DNA of 64,000 nt, from contig NZ_JAPKNI010000001.1 in assembly GCF_026343955.1 (NCBI RefSeq), forward strand, positions 1 through 64,000. The letters run 5' to 3'. A program made the position numbers and the translations under genes. The stretch is from Kaistia defluvii (lineage in GTDB: Bacteria; Pseudomonadota; Alphaproteobacteria; Rhizobiales; Kaistiaceae). This document shows positions 25,958 through 36,153 of the stretch, piece after piece (position 1 is the stretch's first letter; every line of letters starts with the position of its first letter). The notes beneath the pieces were generated by a model. It was not told the DNA's origin. It worked only from the letters and a program-made list of their open reading frames with translations, and made no database searches.

Positions 25958-27271
25958 TTATTTCACCTTCCGAACCCGCCACACCGATCCATTGGCGTCT
26001 TCCGAGACATAGAGCGCGCCGTCCTTGCCGGTGGTAACGCCAACCGGGCGGCCCCACAGGCTGTGATCGGAGAGAACGAAGCCGGTCATGAAGTCCTCGT
26101 AGGCGCCTGTCGGCTTGCCATCCTTCATGAGCAGGCGGACTACCTTGTAGCCTGTGGGCTTGCCGCGATTCCACGAGCCATGCAGGGCGACGAAACCGTC
26201 GCCGCGATAATCCTGAGGAAAGGCCTCGCCCTCATAGAAGGTGATGCCGAGCGGCGCCGAATGCGGCTGGATCAGCACGTCCGGCACGGTCACCCGCGCG
26301 CCCAGATCGGCGCGCGCGCCGTCATGCCGCGGGTCCTGGTTGGCGCCGATATAGAACCAGGGCCAGCCATAGAAAGCGCCCTCCTCGACGCTCGTCGCAT
26401 AGTCGGGCGGAAGATTGTCGCCGAGGCCGTCGCGCTCGTTGGTGGCGCACCACAGCGCCCCGCTGGCAGGCTCGATCGCGAGCCCGGAGCAATTGCGGAT
26501 GCCGGTCGCGAAGCTGCGGAGATTCGCGCCATCGGGATCGGCGGTCAGGACGGCGGCGCGCCCGGCCTCCGGCCCCCAGGCGGCGCCCATTCCGTGCCGT
26601 GCCTCCCATTCGGCGATCGCCGGCTTGTCCTTCTGCCCCATCCGTTCGCCGGCATTGGAGGCCGAGCCGACGGAAACGAACAGCTTGCTGCCATCCGGCG
26701 AAAAAGCGATGTCGCGCGTCCAGTGCGAGCCGCCATTCGGCAATCCCTTCACGATGACCGCGCTCTTGCCGCGCGCCTGCCGGTCGCCGGCCCCATAAGG
26801 GAAGCGCACCACCTTGTCGGTCTCGGCGACATAGACGAAGTGCGGGTCCGGACCGGGCGGGTAGAAAGCGATGCCGAAGGGCCGGTTGAGGCCGCTGGCG
26901 AAGACGGCGGGCTCGCCGCCCCCGGCCGGCAGAACCCGTATCTGCCCGGCGCCGCTTTCGGCCAGGAAGATATCGCCGTTCGGCGCCGTGCGCAGGACGC
27001 GCGGGATCCTGAGCCCTTCCGCGACCCGTTCCGCCACGAAACCGGGGGGAACCTGCGGCACCCGGTTCTTCGGCCGCGCCACGACATCGGGCTGGGTGGC
27101 GACCGATTCCGTCGCATAGGGGGCCGGCAGGTCTCCGGGGCGGATCCAGCGCTGCGCGCCGGGGCGGTCGGCTCGCCAGTCGCCAAAGGCTGCCGCTCCC
27201 GTCTTTGGCGCATCGGCAAGGGCCATGGCGGGAACGAGGATAAGGGCGGCGGCCCACAGGCGTCGGATCAC
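25958..27271 (-). CDS. sorbosone dehydrogenase-like PQQ-type beta-propeller protein
   Basis: A secreted 437-residue beta-propeller of the soluble glucose/sorbosone-dehydrogenase family (residues TAPNGDIFLAESGAGQIRVL and RDIAFSPDGSKLFVSVGSAS in successive blades; DGALYVSEDANGSVWRVRKV at the end). These bind PQQ and oxidise sugars in the periplasm. The GTG at 27271 is chosen: AAGGAG lies eight bases upstream and the protein then opens with a normal signal peptide (RRLWAAALILVPAMALADA). The ATG at 27292 overlaps the ribosome site. No PQQ-synthesis gene is nearby, so the cofactor would come from elsewhere. Confidence 0.86.
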   Translation of the reverse strand: MIRRLWAAALILVPAMALADAPKTGAAAFGDWRADRPGAQRWIRPGDLPAPYATESVATQPDVVARPKNRVPQVPPGFVAERVAEGLRIPRVLRTAPNGDIFLAESGAGQIRVLPAGGGEPAVFASGLNRPFGIAFYPPGPDPHFVYVAETDKVVRFPYGAGDRQARGKSAVIVKGLPNGGSHWTRDIAFSPDGSKLFVSVGSASNAGERMGQKDKPAIAEWEARHGMGAAWGPEAGRAAVLTADPDGANLRSFATGIRNCSGLAIEPASGALWCATNERDGLGDNLPPDYATSVEEGAFYGWPWFYIGANQDPRHDGARADLGARVTVPDVLIQPHSAPLGITFYEGEAFPQDYRGDGFVALHGSWNRGKPTGYKVVRLLMKDGKPTGAYEDFMTGFVLSDHSLWGRPVGVTTGKDGALYVSEDANGSVWRVRKVK

Positions 27272-27354
27272 GGCGGCATCTCCTTGAAACATGCTATGCT
27301 GAGGCGGCTCCCCAGGGTCGACATCGGCGACGGATACGCCTACTCAAGAACGAT

Positions 27355-28203
27355 ATGATGGCTCCCGAGTTGCAATCCCCGTCCCCCGAAGCGCTGGCGG
27401 CGCTGCTGGATTGGTACGTCGCCAATGATGTCGACGTGGCGATCGAGGAGGAGCCTGTCAATCGCCTGGTGGCGAGGCTAGCCGAGGAACCCGCGCCGGA
27501 GCCGGCTCATCGCCCCCTGCCAACCTTCGAGCCCGCCGCCCGCCCCCACCCGCAACCGACCGTCGCCACGGCGATTGCCACCGCCCCGTCGCCGGAGGCG
27601 GACGCGCTCGCCGCCCGGGAAGCCGCAGCCAGCGCGGATACGCTGGAAGCGCTCAAGGACGTGCTGACGCGATTCGAGGGCTGCGCGCTGAAGACGACGG
27701 CGAAGTCGCTGGTCTTTGCCAGCGGCAACCCCGCCGCCCGGGTCATGCTGGTGGGCGATCCGCCCGGCCGCGACGAGGACCTGCAGGGCGAGCCCTTCGT
27801 CGGGCCGCCGGGCCCCCTGCTCGACCGCATGCTGACGGCGATCGGCCTGTCGCGGGCCGAGGTCTGCCTGACCAACATCGTTCCGTGGCGGCCGCCGGGA
27901 AACCGGGCGCCGACCCCGCAGGAGACCGCCATCTGCCGGCCGTTCCTCGACCGCCAGATCGAACTCGTCGATCCGGACTATCTGATCTGCCTCGGGCCGA
28001 TGGCCGCCAAGGAATTGCTGCCGACGAATGAAGGTCTTTTGCGGGTCCGAGGCCAATGGTTCCCCTACGACACCGGAAAGCGCAAGATCCAGGCGATGGC
28101 AACGCTGCATCCGTCCTATCTGCTGCTGCAACCGCTGCAGAAGCGTCTGGTCTGGCGGGATCTTCTGGTTTTGAAGGCTGCTTTGGCCACCGCTCCAGTC
28201 TAA
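27355..28203 (+). CDS. uracil-DNA glycosylase, family 4-like
   Basis: Base-excision-repair glycosylase of 282 residues. Residues 1-95 are a Pro/Ala-rich extension; the UDG core starts near 95. Motifs include VGDPPGRDEDLQGEPFVGPP, NIVPWRPPGNRAPTPQE and the C-terminal motif TLHPSYLLLQPLQKRLVWRD. Family-4 enzymes bind a [4Fe-4S] cluster through four cysteines; here Cys110 (FEGCALK) and a Cys in ICRPFL remain, but the partner positions are Lys113 and Trp, so the cluster is probably absent. It is divergent from the sorbosone-dehydrogenase-like gene, 84 bp apart. Confidence 0.88.
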   Translation: MMAPELQSPSPEALAALLDWYVANDVDVAIEEEPVNRLVARLAEEPAPEPAHRPLPTFEPAARPHPQPTVATAIATAPSPEADALAAREAAASADTLEALKDVLTRFEGCALKTTAKSLVFASGNPAARVMLVGDPPGRDEDLQGEPFVGPPGPLLDRMLTAIGLSRAEVCLTNIVPWRPPGNRAPTPQETAICRPFLDRQIELVDPDYLICLGPMAAKELLPTNEGLLRVRGQWFPYDTGKRKIQAMATLHPSYLLLQPLQKRLVWRDLLVLKAALATAPV

Positions 28204-28342
28204 AGATCTGGCGCAACGCAGGTTTTTCATTCTGTAAACCTGATATTCACCATAGAGTGCCATCTTTTGGACATGCGGGCGGCTGACAAAGTCAGTCGTC
28301 ACCTCAAATCGAATTGGCCGCAATTCGGCGCCCCCGGTCAAA

Positions 28343-29641
28343 ATGGCATCCCAGCTCCTTCCTGTCGCCGCGCTCCTCATCGGATCGGCACTTCTCCTCA
28401 TCGCAGGCGGAATCCACGGCCTGCTCCTCCCGATCCGGGGAGCGATCGAAGGGTTCTCGACCACGGAACTGGGCCTGATCGGCACGGGCTGGGCGGTCGG
28501 TTTCGTGCTGGGCTGCATCATCGTCCCGCGCATCGTGCGCCGGGTCGGCCATGTCCGCGCCTATGGCGTCATGGCCTCGATCGCCGGCGTCGTCATCCTG
28601 ATCAACCTGCTGTGGATCTCGCCCTGGGCCTGGATCGGGCTGCGCGCCTTTTCCGGATTCTGCTTCGCCGGCGCCCAGATGATCGTGGAAAGCTGGCTCA
28701 ACGAACGCGCCACCCGCGAGAACCGGGGCACGATCTTTTCCGTCTACCAGATGGTGAATTTCGCCGCCTCGACAGCGGGCCAGCTGCTGCTCGCCACCGC
28801 CCCCGCCGAGGGCTTCTTCTTCTTCGTGCTGGGCGCCATCTTCTACTGCCTGGCGATCCTGCCTTCCGCGCTCTCGACGGCGCAGACGCCGCGCCCGCTG
28901 AAGACCACCTCGCTCGATCTGCGCGGCCTGTTTCGCAATTCACCCGTCTCGGCGGTCGGCTGCTTCCTGATCGGCCTCGTCAATGGCGCCTTCGGCACGC
29001 TCGGCGCCGTCTATGGCCAGAAAATCGGCCTTCCGACAGCGGTGATAGCCTTCTTCATGAGCGCGGCCGTCCTCGGCGGCGCCATCACGCAGGTGCCGCT
29101 CGGCAAGCTGTCCGACAAGATCGATCGCCGCCTCGTTCTGATCGGCGTCGCCGTGGCGGCGATCGTCATGAGCCTCGCCATCGCCTTTGTCAGCCCGACC
29201 CAGCCCACCGTCATCATCGGGATGATCGCCCTGTTCGGCGGCATGATCTATCCGATGTACGGCCTCACCGTCGCGCATGCCAACGACTACGCCGCGCCGG
29301 ACGACTTCGTGAAGGTGGCGAGCGGGCTGCTGCTGATGTCCGGCTTCGGCACCATGATCGGCCCGATCATCGGCGCGCTCGCCATGACGCATCTCGGCCC
29401 CTCCGGTCTGTTTTCCTTCTTCTCGATCGTCCATGTCGTGCTGATCGGCTACACCGCCTATCGCATGTCGCGCCGTCCGGCGCCGCGCGACGTGCCCCGC
29501 GACGCGTTCCAGTCGATGCCGCTGTTGAAGAACGCCACGCCGGAGACCATCGCGCTCGATCCGCGCGCCGAGGAAACGAAGCCCGCCCCGACGGTGGCCC
29601 CGCCCACCGCGCCCCTGCCGGTCTTGCCGCCGGCAGCCTGA
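28343..29641 (+). CDS. MFS transporter (YcaD/MFS_1 type)
   Basis: A 432-residue inner-membrane protein with about 12 hydrophobic segments. It opens MASQLLPVAALLIGSALLLI and has the conserved SRPPAPRD-like loop region late in the protein (YRMSRRPAPRDVPRDAFQ); residues ~405-432 are a Pro/Ala-rich tail. The resemblance is to YcaD-like and MFS_1 exporters. The substrate is unknown. It lies 139 bp downstream of the UDG gene on the same strand. Confidence 0.85.
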   Translation: MASQLLPVAALLIGSALLLIAGGIHGLLLPIRGAIEGFSTTELGLIGTGWAVGFVLGCIIVPRIVRRVGHVRAYGVMASIAGVVILINLLWISPWAWIGLRAFSGFCFAGAQMIVESWLNERATRENRGTIFSVYQMVNFAASTAGQLLLATAPAEGFFFFVLGAIFYCLAILPSALSTAQTPRPLKTTSLDLRGLFRNSPVSAVGCFLIGLVNGAFGTLGAVYGQKIGLPTAVIAFFMSAAVLGGAITQVPLGKLSDKIDRRLVLIGVAVAAIVMSLAIAFVSPTQPTVIIGMIALFGGMIYPMYGLTVAHANDYAAPDDFVKVASGLLLMSGFGTMIGPIIGALAMTHLGPSGLFSFFSIVHVVLIGYTAYRMSRRPAPRDVPRDAFQSMPLLKNATPETIALDPRAEETKPAPTVAPPTAPLPVLPPAA

Positions 29642-29681
29642 AGGGACACCGGCCTCGCGGCCGGCGAGCCCCGCGCAGGCT

Positions 29682-30179
29682 TCAGACCCGGTGGTAGCTG
29701 CGGTCGAGATAGACCAGCGCGCTGTCATGCGGCCCCACCCGGACCGCCTCGACGAGACCGAACAGCACGGAATGCGACCCCTGCTCGATCACTTCGGTCA
29801 GGCGGCAATCGAAGCTGGCGCGGGCCGATTCCAGCACCGGGGCGCCGGTTGCCAGCGTCACCCAGGAGCCGAGCGCGAAGCGCTCCGGCATGGTCAGGCC
29901 CGTGCGGCCGGCAAACGCCTCGGCCAGGCCCTGCTGGGTTCCGTCGAGCGTATTGATGCAGAAGCTGCCATTCAGCTTGAAGGCGGCATTGGTCAGGCTC
30001 TTGCGGTTGACGCAGACCAGCACGATCGGCGGACGGTCCGAAACGGATGTCACGGCCGAAGCCGTCAGCCCGCAGGCGCCGCCCTCGCCGGACGTGGTCA
30101 CCACGTGGACCGGAGCGACAAGGCGACTCATCGCCTCGCGGAACATTGCCGGATCGACCAGATCCGTGAGCGTATCCAT
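29682..30179 (-). CDS. flavin reductase-like (FMN-binding) protein
   Basis: A 165-residue protein of the flavin-reductase/RutF fold that supplies reduced FMN to two-component monooxygenases. Conserved stretches are PVHVVTTSGEGGACGLTASA and PIVLVCVNRKSLTNAAFKLN; NTLDGTQQGLAEAFAGRTG follows. The start at 30179 is the first one preceding conserved sequence; a frame extending to 30449 lacks conservation. It is divergent from livH, sharing a 273-bp intergenic region that shows no gene. Confidence 0.87.
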   Translation of the reverse strand: MDTLTDLVDPAMFREAMSRLVAPVHVVTTSGEGGACGLTASAVTSVSDRPPIVLVCVNRKSLTNAAFKLNGSFCINTLDGTQQGLAEAFAGRTGLTMPERFALGSWVTLATGAPVLESARASFDCRLTEVIEQGSHSVLFGLVEAVRVGPHDSALVYLDRSYHRV

Positions 30180-30452
30180 GCCTGTATCTATCCCAATCCT
30201 GCTGGCGCCGTCACGTCTGGTCGTATCGGGTCGGGCCGGTGACGACAAGCCAGACGGCGCTTGGCCCGGCAAAAATCGGCCGACCATTTTATATGGATGA
30301 CTTACTGTTTCGACCGCGTCGCCGACAGTGTTCGGCGATGGCTTGTTGTTTTGTTCGGTTCGTGTACCTAATCGAGGTTCAATGAGAGGCTGGTCTACGG
30401 ACACAACCTCCGGGAACAATAAAGCACTGCGCTGCACGCGGGGATCCACGAG

Positions 30453-31370
30453 ATGGAAGTTTTCCTACAACAACTGATCAATGGCATCACGCTTGGGTCC
30501 ATATACGGCCTGATTGCGATCGGATACACGATGGTGTTCGGCATCATCGGAATGGTGAACTTCGCGCATGGCGACGTCTTCATGACGTCCGCGTTTATCG
30601 CGCTGATTTTCCTGCTGGTGCTGACCACAGTTCTCGGCATGTCATCGATGATACTGGCGCTGATCATCGTCATGGTCATTGCCATGGTTCTGACGAGCCT
30701 GATGAGCTGGGCGATCGAGCGGGTCGCCTACCGGCCGCTTCGCGGCTCGTTCCGCCTCGCGCCGCTGATTTCGGCCATCGGCATGTCGATCGTGCTGTCC
30801 AACTTCGTGCAGGTCGCCCAGGGCCCGCGCAACAAGCCGATCCCGCCCATGCTCAGCGGCGGCATCGAGGTGATGAACTCCAACAATTTCGCGGTCACGC
30901 TCTCCTACAAGCAGATCCTGATCTGGGTCGTCACCGCCGTGCTGCTGGCCGGCTTCTGGTATCTCGTGCAGAAGACCTCGCTCGGCCGCGCCCAGCGCGC
31001 CTGCGAGCAGGACCGCAAGATGGCGGCGCTGCTCGGCGTCAATGTCGACCGCACGATCTCGCTGACCTTCGTGATGGGCGCCGCGCTCGCCGCCGTCGCC
31101 GGCACGCTGTTCCTCGCCTATTACGGCGTCGTCAACTTCTCGGACGGCTTCGTGCCGGGCGTCAAGGCGTTCACCGCCGCGGTTCTGGGCGGCATCGGCT
31201 CGCTGCCGGGCGCCGTGATCGGCGGGCTGCTGATCGGCCTGATCGAGACCTTCTGGTCCGGCTATTTCTCGATCGACTACAAGGACGTCGCCGCCTTCTC
31301 GATCCTGGCGATCGTGCTGATCTTCATGCCGCAGGGCCTGCTCGGACGACCTGAAGTCGAGAAGGTGTGA
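30453..31370 (+). CDS. livH: branched-chain amino-acid ABC transporter, permease LivH
   Basis: Inner-membrane permease of the HAAT family, 305 residues, with about eight hydrophobic segments. The start MEVFLQQLINGITLGSIYGL and the GYTMVFGIIGMVNFAHGDVF segment are typical of LivH. First gene of livHMGF; one base separates it from livM. The 273-bp upstream region includes TTGT-rich sequence but no convincing promoter hexamers. Confidence 0.95.
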   Translation: MEVFLQQLINGITLGSIYGLIAIGYTMVFGIIGMVNFAHGDVFMTSAFIALIFLLVLTTVLGMSSMILALIIVMVIAMVLTSLMSWAIERVAYRPLRGSFRLAPLISAIGMSIVLSNFVQVAQGPRNKPIPPMLSGGIEVMNSNNFAVTLSYKQILIWVVTAVLLAGFWYLVQKTSLGRAQRACEQDRKMAALLGVNVDRTISLTFVMGAALAAVAGTLFLAYYGVVNFSDGFVPGVKAFTAAVLGGIGSLPGAVIGGLLIGLIETFWSGYFSIDYKDVAAFSILAIVLIFMPQGLLGRPEVEKV

Positions 31371-31371
31371 C

Positions 31372-32751
31372 ATGGCAGACGCTATCGCGAAAAGACATGG
31401 CCCGGATATGTCCGCGGCCGTGAAGGATGCCCTGTTGTCCGGGCTGATCGCCCTCGGCCTGTTCGGGCCGCTGGTCGGGCTCAGGACCGAACAGAACATG
31501 CGCAACGAGCTGGTGGTGCAGGGACGCTGGGGCCTGCTTGCCTCCGTCATCGGCGTGATCGTCGTCGGCCGCTTCCTGCTGCTGACGCTGGTGTGGCCGG
31601 CCATGGCGGCCCGCAAGGAGCGGGCGGGCCCCGCCTCCGAGACGCCCTCCGCCGTCCGCCAGGCCGTCTCCCGCTGGTTCGCGCCGACCTCGCTGGTCTT
31701 CCTGTTCCTCTATCCGGTGATCATCGTCAGCCTGCTCGGCTTCCAGGGCTCGCTGAAATGGGTCGACAATTTCGGCATCCAGATCCTGATCTACGTCATG
31801 CTGGGCTGGGGCCTGAACATCGTCGTCGGCCTCGCCGGCCTGCTCGACCTCGGCTATGTCGCCTTCTACGCCGTGGGCGCCTATTCCTATGCGCTGCTGT
31901 CGAGCCATTTCGGCCTGTCGTTCTGGATCCTGCTGCCCATGGCCGGCATCTTCGCCGCGCTCTGGGGCATCCTGCTGGGTTTCCCGGTGCTGCGCCTGCG
32001 CGGCGACTATCTGGCCATCGTCACGCTCGCCTTCGGCGAGATCATCCGCCTCGTGCTGATCAACTGGCGCGAACTCACCAACGGCTCCTCCGGCATCAGC
32101 TCGATCCCGAAGATCACGCTGTTCGGCATCAAGTTCGACGCCTCGCCGGACGGGTTCGCCAAGATCATGGATCTGCCGATCTCCTCGGCCTACTACAAGA
32201 TCTTCCTCTACTACCTGATCCTGCTGCTGGCGCTGCTCACCGCCTTCGTCACGATCCGGCTGCGCAAGCTGCCGGTCGGCCGCGCCTGGGAAGCGCTGCG
32301 CGAGGATGAGATCGCCTGCCGCTCTCTGGGCATCAACACCACCAACACCAAGCTGACCGCCTTCGCGCTCGGCGCGATGTTCGCGGGCTTCGCCGGGTCG
32401 TTCTTCGCCGCGCGCCAGGGCTTCGTCAGCCCCGAATCCTTCACCTTCATGGAATCGGCGATCATCGTGGCGATCGTCGTTCTGGGCGGCATGGGATCGA
32501 TGGTGGGCGTGGCGCTCGCCGCCGTGGCCATGATCGGTGGCACGGAACTGCTGCGCGAACTCGCCTTCCTCAAGACGATCTTCGGCGACAATTTCAACCC
32601 CGACCAGTTCCGCATGCTGATCTTCGGCCTCGCCATGGTTGGCATCATGATCTGGAAGCCGCGCGGCTTCGTGTCCTCGCGGGAGCCGACGATCTTCCTG
32701 GCAGAGCGCAAGACGATCTCCGGCTCGCTCGTCAAAGAGGGGCATGGCTGA
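31372..32751 (+). CDS. livM: branched-chain amino-acid ABC transporter, permease LivM
   Basis: Inner-membrane permease partner of LivH, 459 residues, with an N-terminal extension (residues 1-~135) as in rhizobial LivM. Key stretches are WGLNIVVGLAGLLDLGYVAF and the cytoplasmic coupling segment GRAWEALREDEIACRSLGIN. It overlaps livG by one base, so the operon is coupled. Confidence 0.95.
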   Translation: MADAIAKRHGPDMSAAVKDALLSGLIALGLFGPLVGLRTEQNMRNELVVQGRWGLLASVIGVIVVGRFLLLTLVWPAMAARKERAGPASETPSAVRQAVSRWFAPTSLVFLFLYPVIIVSLLGFQGSLKWVDNFGIQILIYVMLGWGLNIVVGLAGLLDLGYVAFYAVGAYSYALLSSHFGLSFWILLPMAGIFAALWGILLGFPVLRLRGDYLAIVTLAFGEIIRLVLINWRELTNGSSGISSIPKITLFGIKFDASPDGFAKIMDLPISSAYYKIFLYYLILLLALLTAFVTIRLRKLPVGRAWEALREDEIACRSLGINTTNTKLTAFALGAMFAGFAGSFFAARQGFVSPESFTFMESAIIVAIVVLGGMGSMVGVALAAVAMIGGTELLRELAFLKTIFGDNFNPDQFRMLIFGLAMVGIMIWKPRGFVSSREPTIFLAERKTISGSLVKEGHG

Positions 32752-33646
32752 TGAGCGAAACCCTCACCATGACCCGTGACGCGCCGATGCCGTGGGAGAA
32801 CCGCCCGGTGCTGAAGGTCGAGCATGTGTTCATGCGCTTCGGCGGCCTGATCGCCGTCAACGACCTGTCCTTCAGCGTCGGCCGCGGCGACATCACGGCG
32901 CTGATCGGCCCGAACGGCGCCGGCAAGACCACGGTGTTCAACTGCATCACCGGCTTCTACAAGCCGACGCAGGGAATGCTGCGGCTGGAGCACGCCGACG
33001 GCTCGACCTTCCTGCTTGAGCGCATGCCCGACTTCAAGATCTCGGCCAAGGCCAAGGTGGCGCGGACGTTCCAGAACATCCGCCTGTTCTCCGGCATGAC
33101 CTTGCTCGAAAACCTGCTGGTCGCGCAGCACAACACGCTGATGCTCGCCTCCGGCATGACGATCCTCGGCGTGCTCGGCCTGCCGGGCTATCGCAATGCC
33201 GAGAGAAAGGCCGTCGAAAAGGCGAAGTACTGGTTGGAAAAGACCGGCCTGACGGCACGCGCCGACGACCCGGCCGGCGACCTGCCCTATGGCGCCCAGC
33301 GCCGGCTCGAAATCGCCCGCGCCATGTGCACGGAGCCGGAGCTGCTCTGCCTGGATGAGCCGGCCGCGGGCCTCAATCCGCGCGAATCGGCGGAGCTGAA
33401 CGCCCTGCTGCTCGGCATCCGCGAAACCGAGAAGACCTCGATCCTGCTGATCGAGCACGACATGTCGGTGGTCATGGAGATTTCCGACCATGTCATCGTG
33501 CTCGAATACGGCACCAAGATCGCCGACGGCTCGCCGACCGAGGTGCGCAACGATCCGCGCGTGATCGCGGCCTATCTCGGCGTCGATGACGAAGAGGTGG
33601 AGGTCGTCGAGGAGACGCTGGACGAGATCATCGAGGGAGCGGCGAC

Positions 33647-33650
<4 letters not shown>
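32751..33650 (+). CDS. livG: branched-chain amino-acid ABC transporter, ATPase LivG
   Basis: Cytoplasmic ATPase, 299 residues. Walker A is GPNGAGKTTVFNCITGFYKP near residue 50, the signature motif is the LivG variant LPYGAQRRLEIARAM, and Walker B is LLCLDEPAAGLNP. The extended C-terminus (EEVEVVEETLDEIIEG) is acidic. It overlaps livF by four bases. Confidence 0.95.
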
Positions 33651-34384
<734 letters not shown>

Positions 34385-34421
34385 TCCCCTCCCCGTCCTG
34401 CACGCCAAGGAGGCATTCCTG

Positions 34422-34766
34422 ATGTCGGGCATCCTCTACGAAGAAGCCTCGCTGGCAACCTTTCTGTTCGTCACCGTCATCCTGGGCGGCGCCGGCGCCT
34501 GGATGACCGGGCGGGCCTGCGCCATGACATGGCGGCCCTTCTACCTGCTGCTCTTCTACCTGCTGCTGCTGTCGTTGGGCGTGCGCTTCATCCACTTCTC
34601 GCTGTTCCAGGCGACGCTGCTGTCGGTGCACTACTGGATCGTCGACGCGATCTTCGTGCTCGCCGTCGGATCGATCGCCTATCGCTACACCCGCACCAAC
34701 CAGATGGTGTCGCAATATTACTGGCTTTACGCAAAGTCGGGGCCGTTTGCCTGGCGATCGATCTGA
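34422..34766 (+). CDS. DUF6867 membrane protein
   Basis: A 114-residue inner-membrane protein with about three hydrophobic segments: LATFLFVTVILGGAGAWMTG, FYLLLFYLLLLSLGVRFIHF and IVDAIFVLAVGSIAYRYTRT. It corresponds to DUF6867, whose function is unknown. An AAGGAGG sequence nine bases before the ATG at 34422 decides the start. It is embedded between livF and the binding-protein gene, so it may be an accessory subunit of the liv transporter (inference). Confidence 0.8.
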   Translation: MSGILYEEASLATFLFVTVILGGAGAWMTGRACAMTWRPFYLLLFYLLLLSLGVRFIHFSLFQATLLSVHYWIVDAIFVLAVGSIAYRYTRTNQMVSQYYWLYAKSGPFAWRSI

Positions 34767-34780
34767 CGATCGCCTGTCCC

Positions 34781-34796
34781 TTGCACAATTGCGCAA
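34781..34796. promoter_or_regulatory. near-palindrome upstream of the binding-protein gene
   Basis: TTGCACAATTGCGCAA is a 16-bp inverted repeat with a single mismatched pair, 14 bp after the DUF6867 stop and 132 bp before the livK start codon. The following gene could have its own promoter and regulator in this 162-bp gap. No regulator can be named. Confidence 0.4.
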
Positions 34797-34928
34797 AGTT
34801 GAGCCAAGATTGAATTTCGAATCCGGATGACAGACCTAATGAAATCGGCAAGATAACCGACCAAGGCGACCCGTCATCCGCCGATAGGGCAGCAAGCCCA
34901 CCTTCCAGATCAACCGGGAGACTTAAGA

Positions 34929-36047
34929 ATGAAGAAGACCCTCATTTCAGGCCTGGCGCTCGCCGCGGGCCTGACACTGGCCGGACTGGCCCATGCCGAC
35001 GATATCAAGATCGCCGCCGCGGGCCCGCTGACCGGTCCGAACGCCGCCTTCGGCGCCCAGATCCAGAAGGGCACCGAGCAGGCCATCGCCGATCTCAATG
35101 CCGCCGGCGGCATCAATGGCAACAAGTTCGTCCTGACGCTGGGCGACGACGTTTCCGATCCGAAGCAGGGCGTCTCGGTCGCCAACAAGTTCGTCGGCGA
35201 CGGCGTGACCTTCGTTGTCGGCCACTTCAACTCGGGCGTGTCGATCCCGGCCTCGGAAGTCTATGCCGAGAACGGCATCCTCCAGATCTCGCCGGCCTCG
35301 ACCAATCCGAAATTCACCGAGCGGGACCTCTGGAACACCTTCCGTACCTGCGGTCGTGACGACCAGCAGGGCGCGGTGGCCGGCCAGTACATCATCGACC
35401 ACCTGAAGGACAAGAAGCTCGCCATCATCCACGACAAGACCCCCTATGGTCAGGGCCTTGCCGACGAGACCAAGAAGACCGCCAATGCCGGTGGCGTGAC
35501 CGAGGTCGTCTATGAAGGCATCAATGTCGGCGACAAGGACTTCTCCGCCCTCATCTCCAAGATGAAGTCGGCCGGCGTCGAGGTCATCTATTACGGCGGC
35601 CTGCATCAGGAAGCCGGCCTCATCGTCCGCCAGGCGGCCGAGCAGGGCCTGAAGGCCGTGCTCTTCTCCGGCGACGGCATCACCGACCGCGAATTCGCGG
35701 CGATCGCCGGCCCGGCTGCCGACGGCACGCTGATGACCTTCGGTCCCGATCCGCGCCTGAACCCCGACGCCAAGGAAGTGGTGGAACGCTTCCGTGCCTC
35801 GGGCTTCGAGCCGGAAGCCTACACGCTCTACTCCTATGCCAGCGTGCAGGTCATCGCCCAGGCGATCGAGAAGGCCGGCACGACCGATCCGCAGAAGGTC
35901 GCGGAAGTCATCAAGTCCGGCGGCCCGTGGAAGACGGTTCTCGGCCCGCTCTCCTATGACGCCAAGGGCGACCGCACCACGGCCGACTATGTCGTCTACT
36001 CCTGGGTCAAGGACGCCGACGGCAAGCTGGACTACAAGCAGCTCTAA
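34929..36047 (+). CDS. livK: branched-chain amino-acid ABC transporter, binding protein
   Basis: Periplasmic receptor of 372 residues with a classical signal peptide (MKKTLISGLALAAGLTLAGL, cleavage after AHA). The mature protein begins DDIKIAAAGPLTGPNAAFGA and contains the Leu/Ile/Val-family patterns RTCGRDDQQGAVAGQYI and ADGTLMTFGPDPRLNPDAKE. Substrate (Leu/Ile/Val or related) is inferred from the family and neighbours. It is 162 bp downstream of DUF6867 and ends at a strong terminator. Confidence 0.94.
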   Translation: MKKTLISGLALAAGLTLAGLAHADDIKIAAAGPLTGPNAAFGAQIQKGTEQAIADLNAAGGINGNKFVLTLGDDVSDPKQGVSVANKFVGDGVTFVVGHFNSGVSIPASEVYAENGILQISPASTNPKFTERDLWNTFRTCGRDDQQGAVAGQYIIDHLKDKKLAIIHDKTPYGQGLADETKKTANAGGVTEVVYEGINVGDKDFSALISKMKSAGVEVIYYGGLHQEAGLIVRQAAEQGLKAVLFSGDGITDREFAAIAGPAADGTLMTFGPDPRLNPDAKEVVERFRASGFEPEAYTLYSYASVQVIAQAIEKAGTTDPQKVAEVIKSGGPWKTVLGPLSYDAKGDRTTADYVVYSWVKDADGKLDYKQL

Positions 36048-36071
36048 GCCGATCGCCGTTTGAATGCGAAG

Positions 36072-36107
36072 CGCCCGCCTCTCTCGCAGATGCGGGCGTT
36101 TTCTTTT
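36072..36107 (+). terminator. Rho-independent terminator after livK
   Basis: CGCCCGC (36072-36078) pairs with GCGGGCG (36092-36098) and is followed by TTTTCTTTT. It separates livK from the second binding-protein gene, so the two can be expressed separately. Confidence 0.85.
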
Positions 36108-36153
36108 GCGCCGCCGCCGGGCATGATCGCGCCAAGCCCGAAAAGGACCTCTG

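Noticed and set aside
31324-32745. 473-codon minus-strand ORF opposite livM
   Set aside because: Antisense of livM; Glu/Gln/His-rich translation with no known domain.
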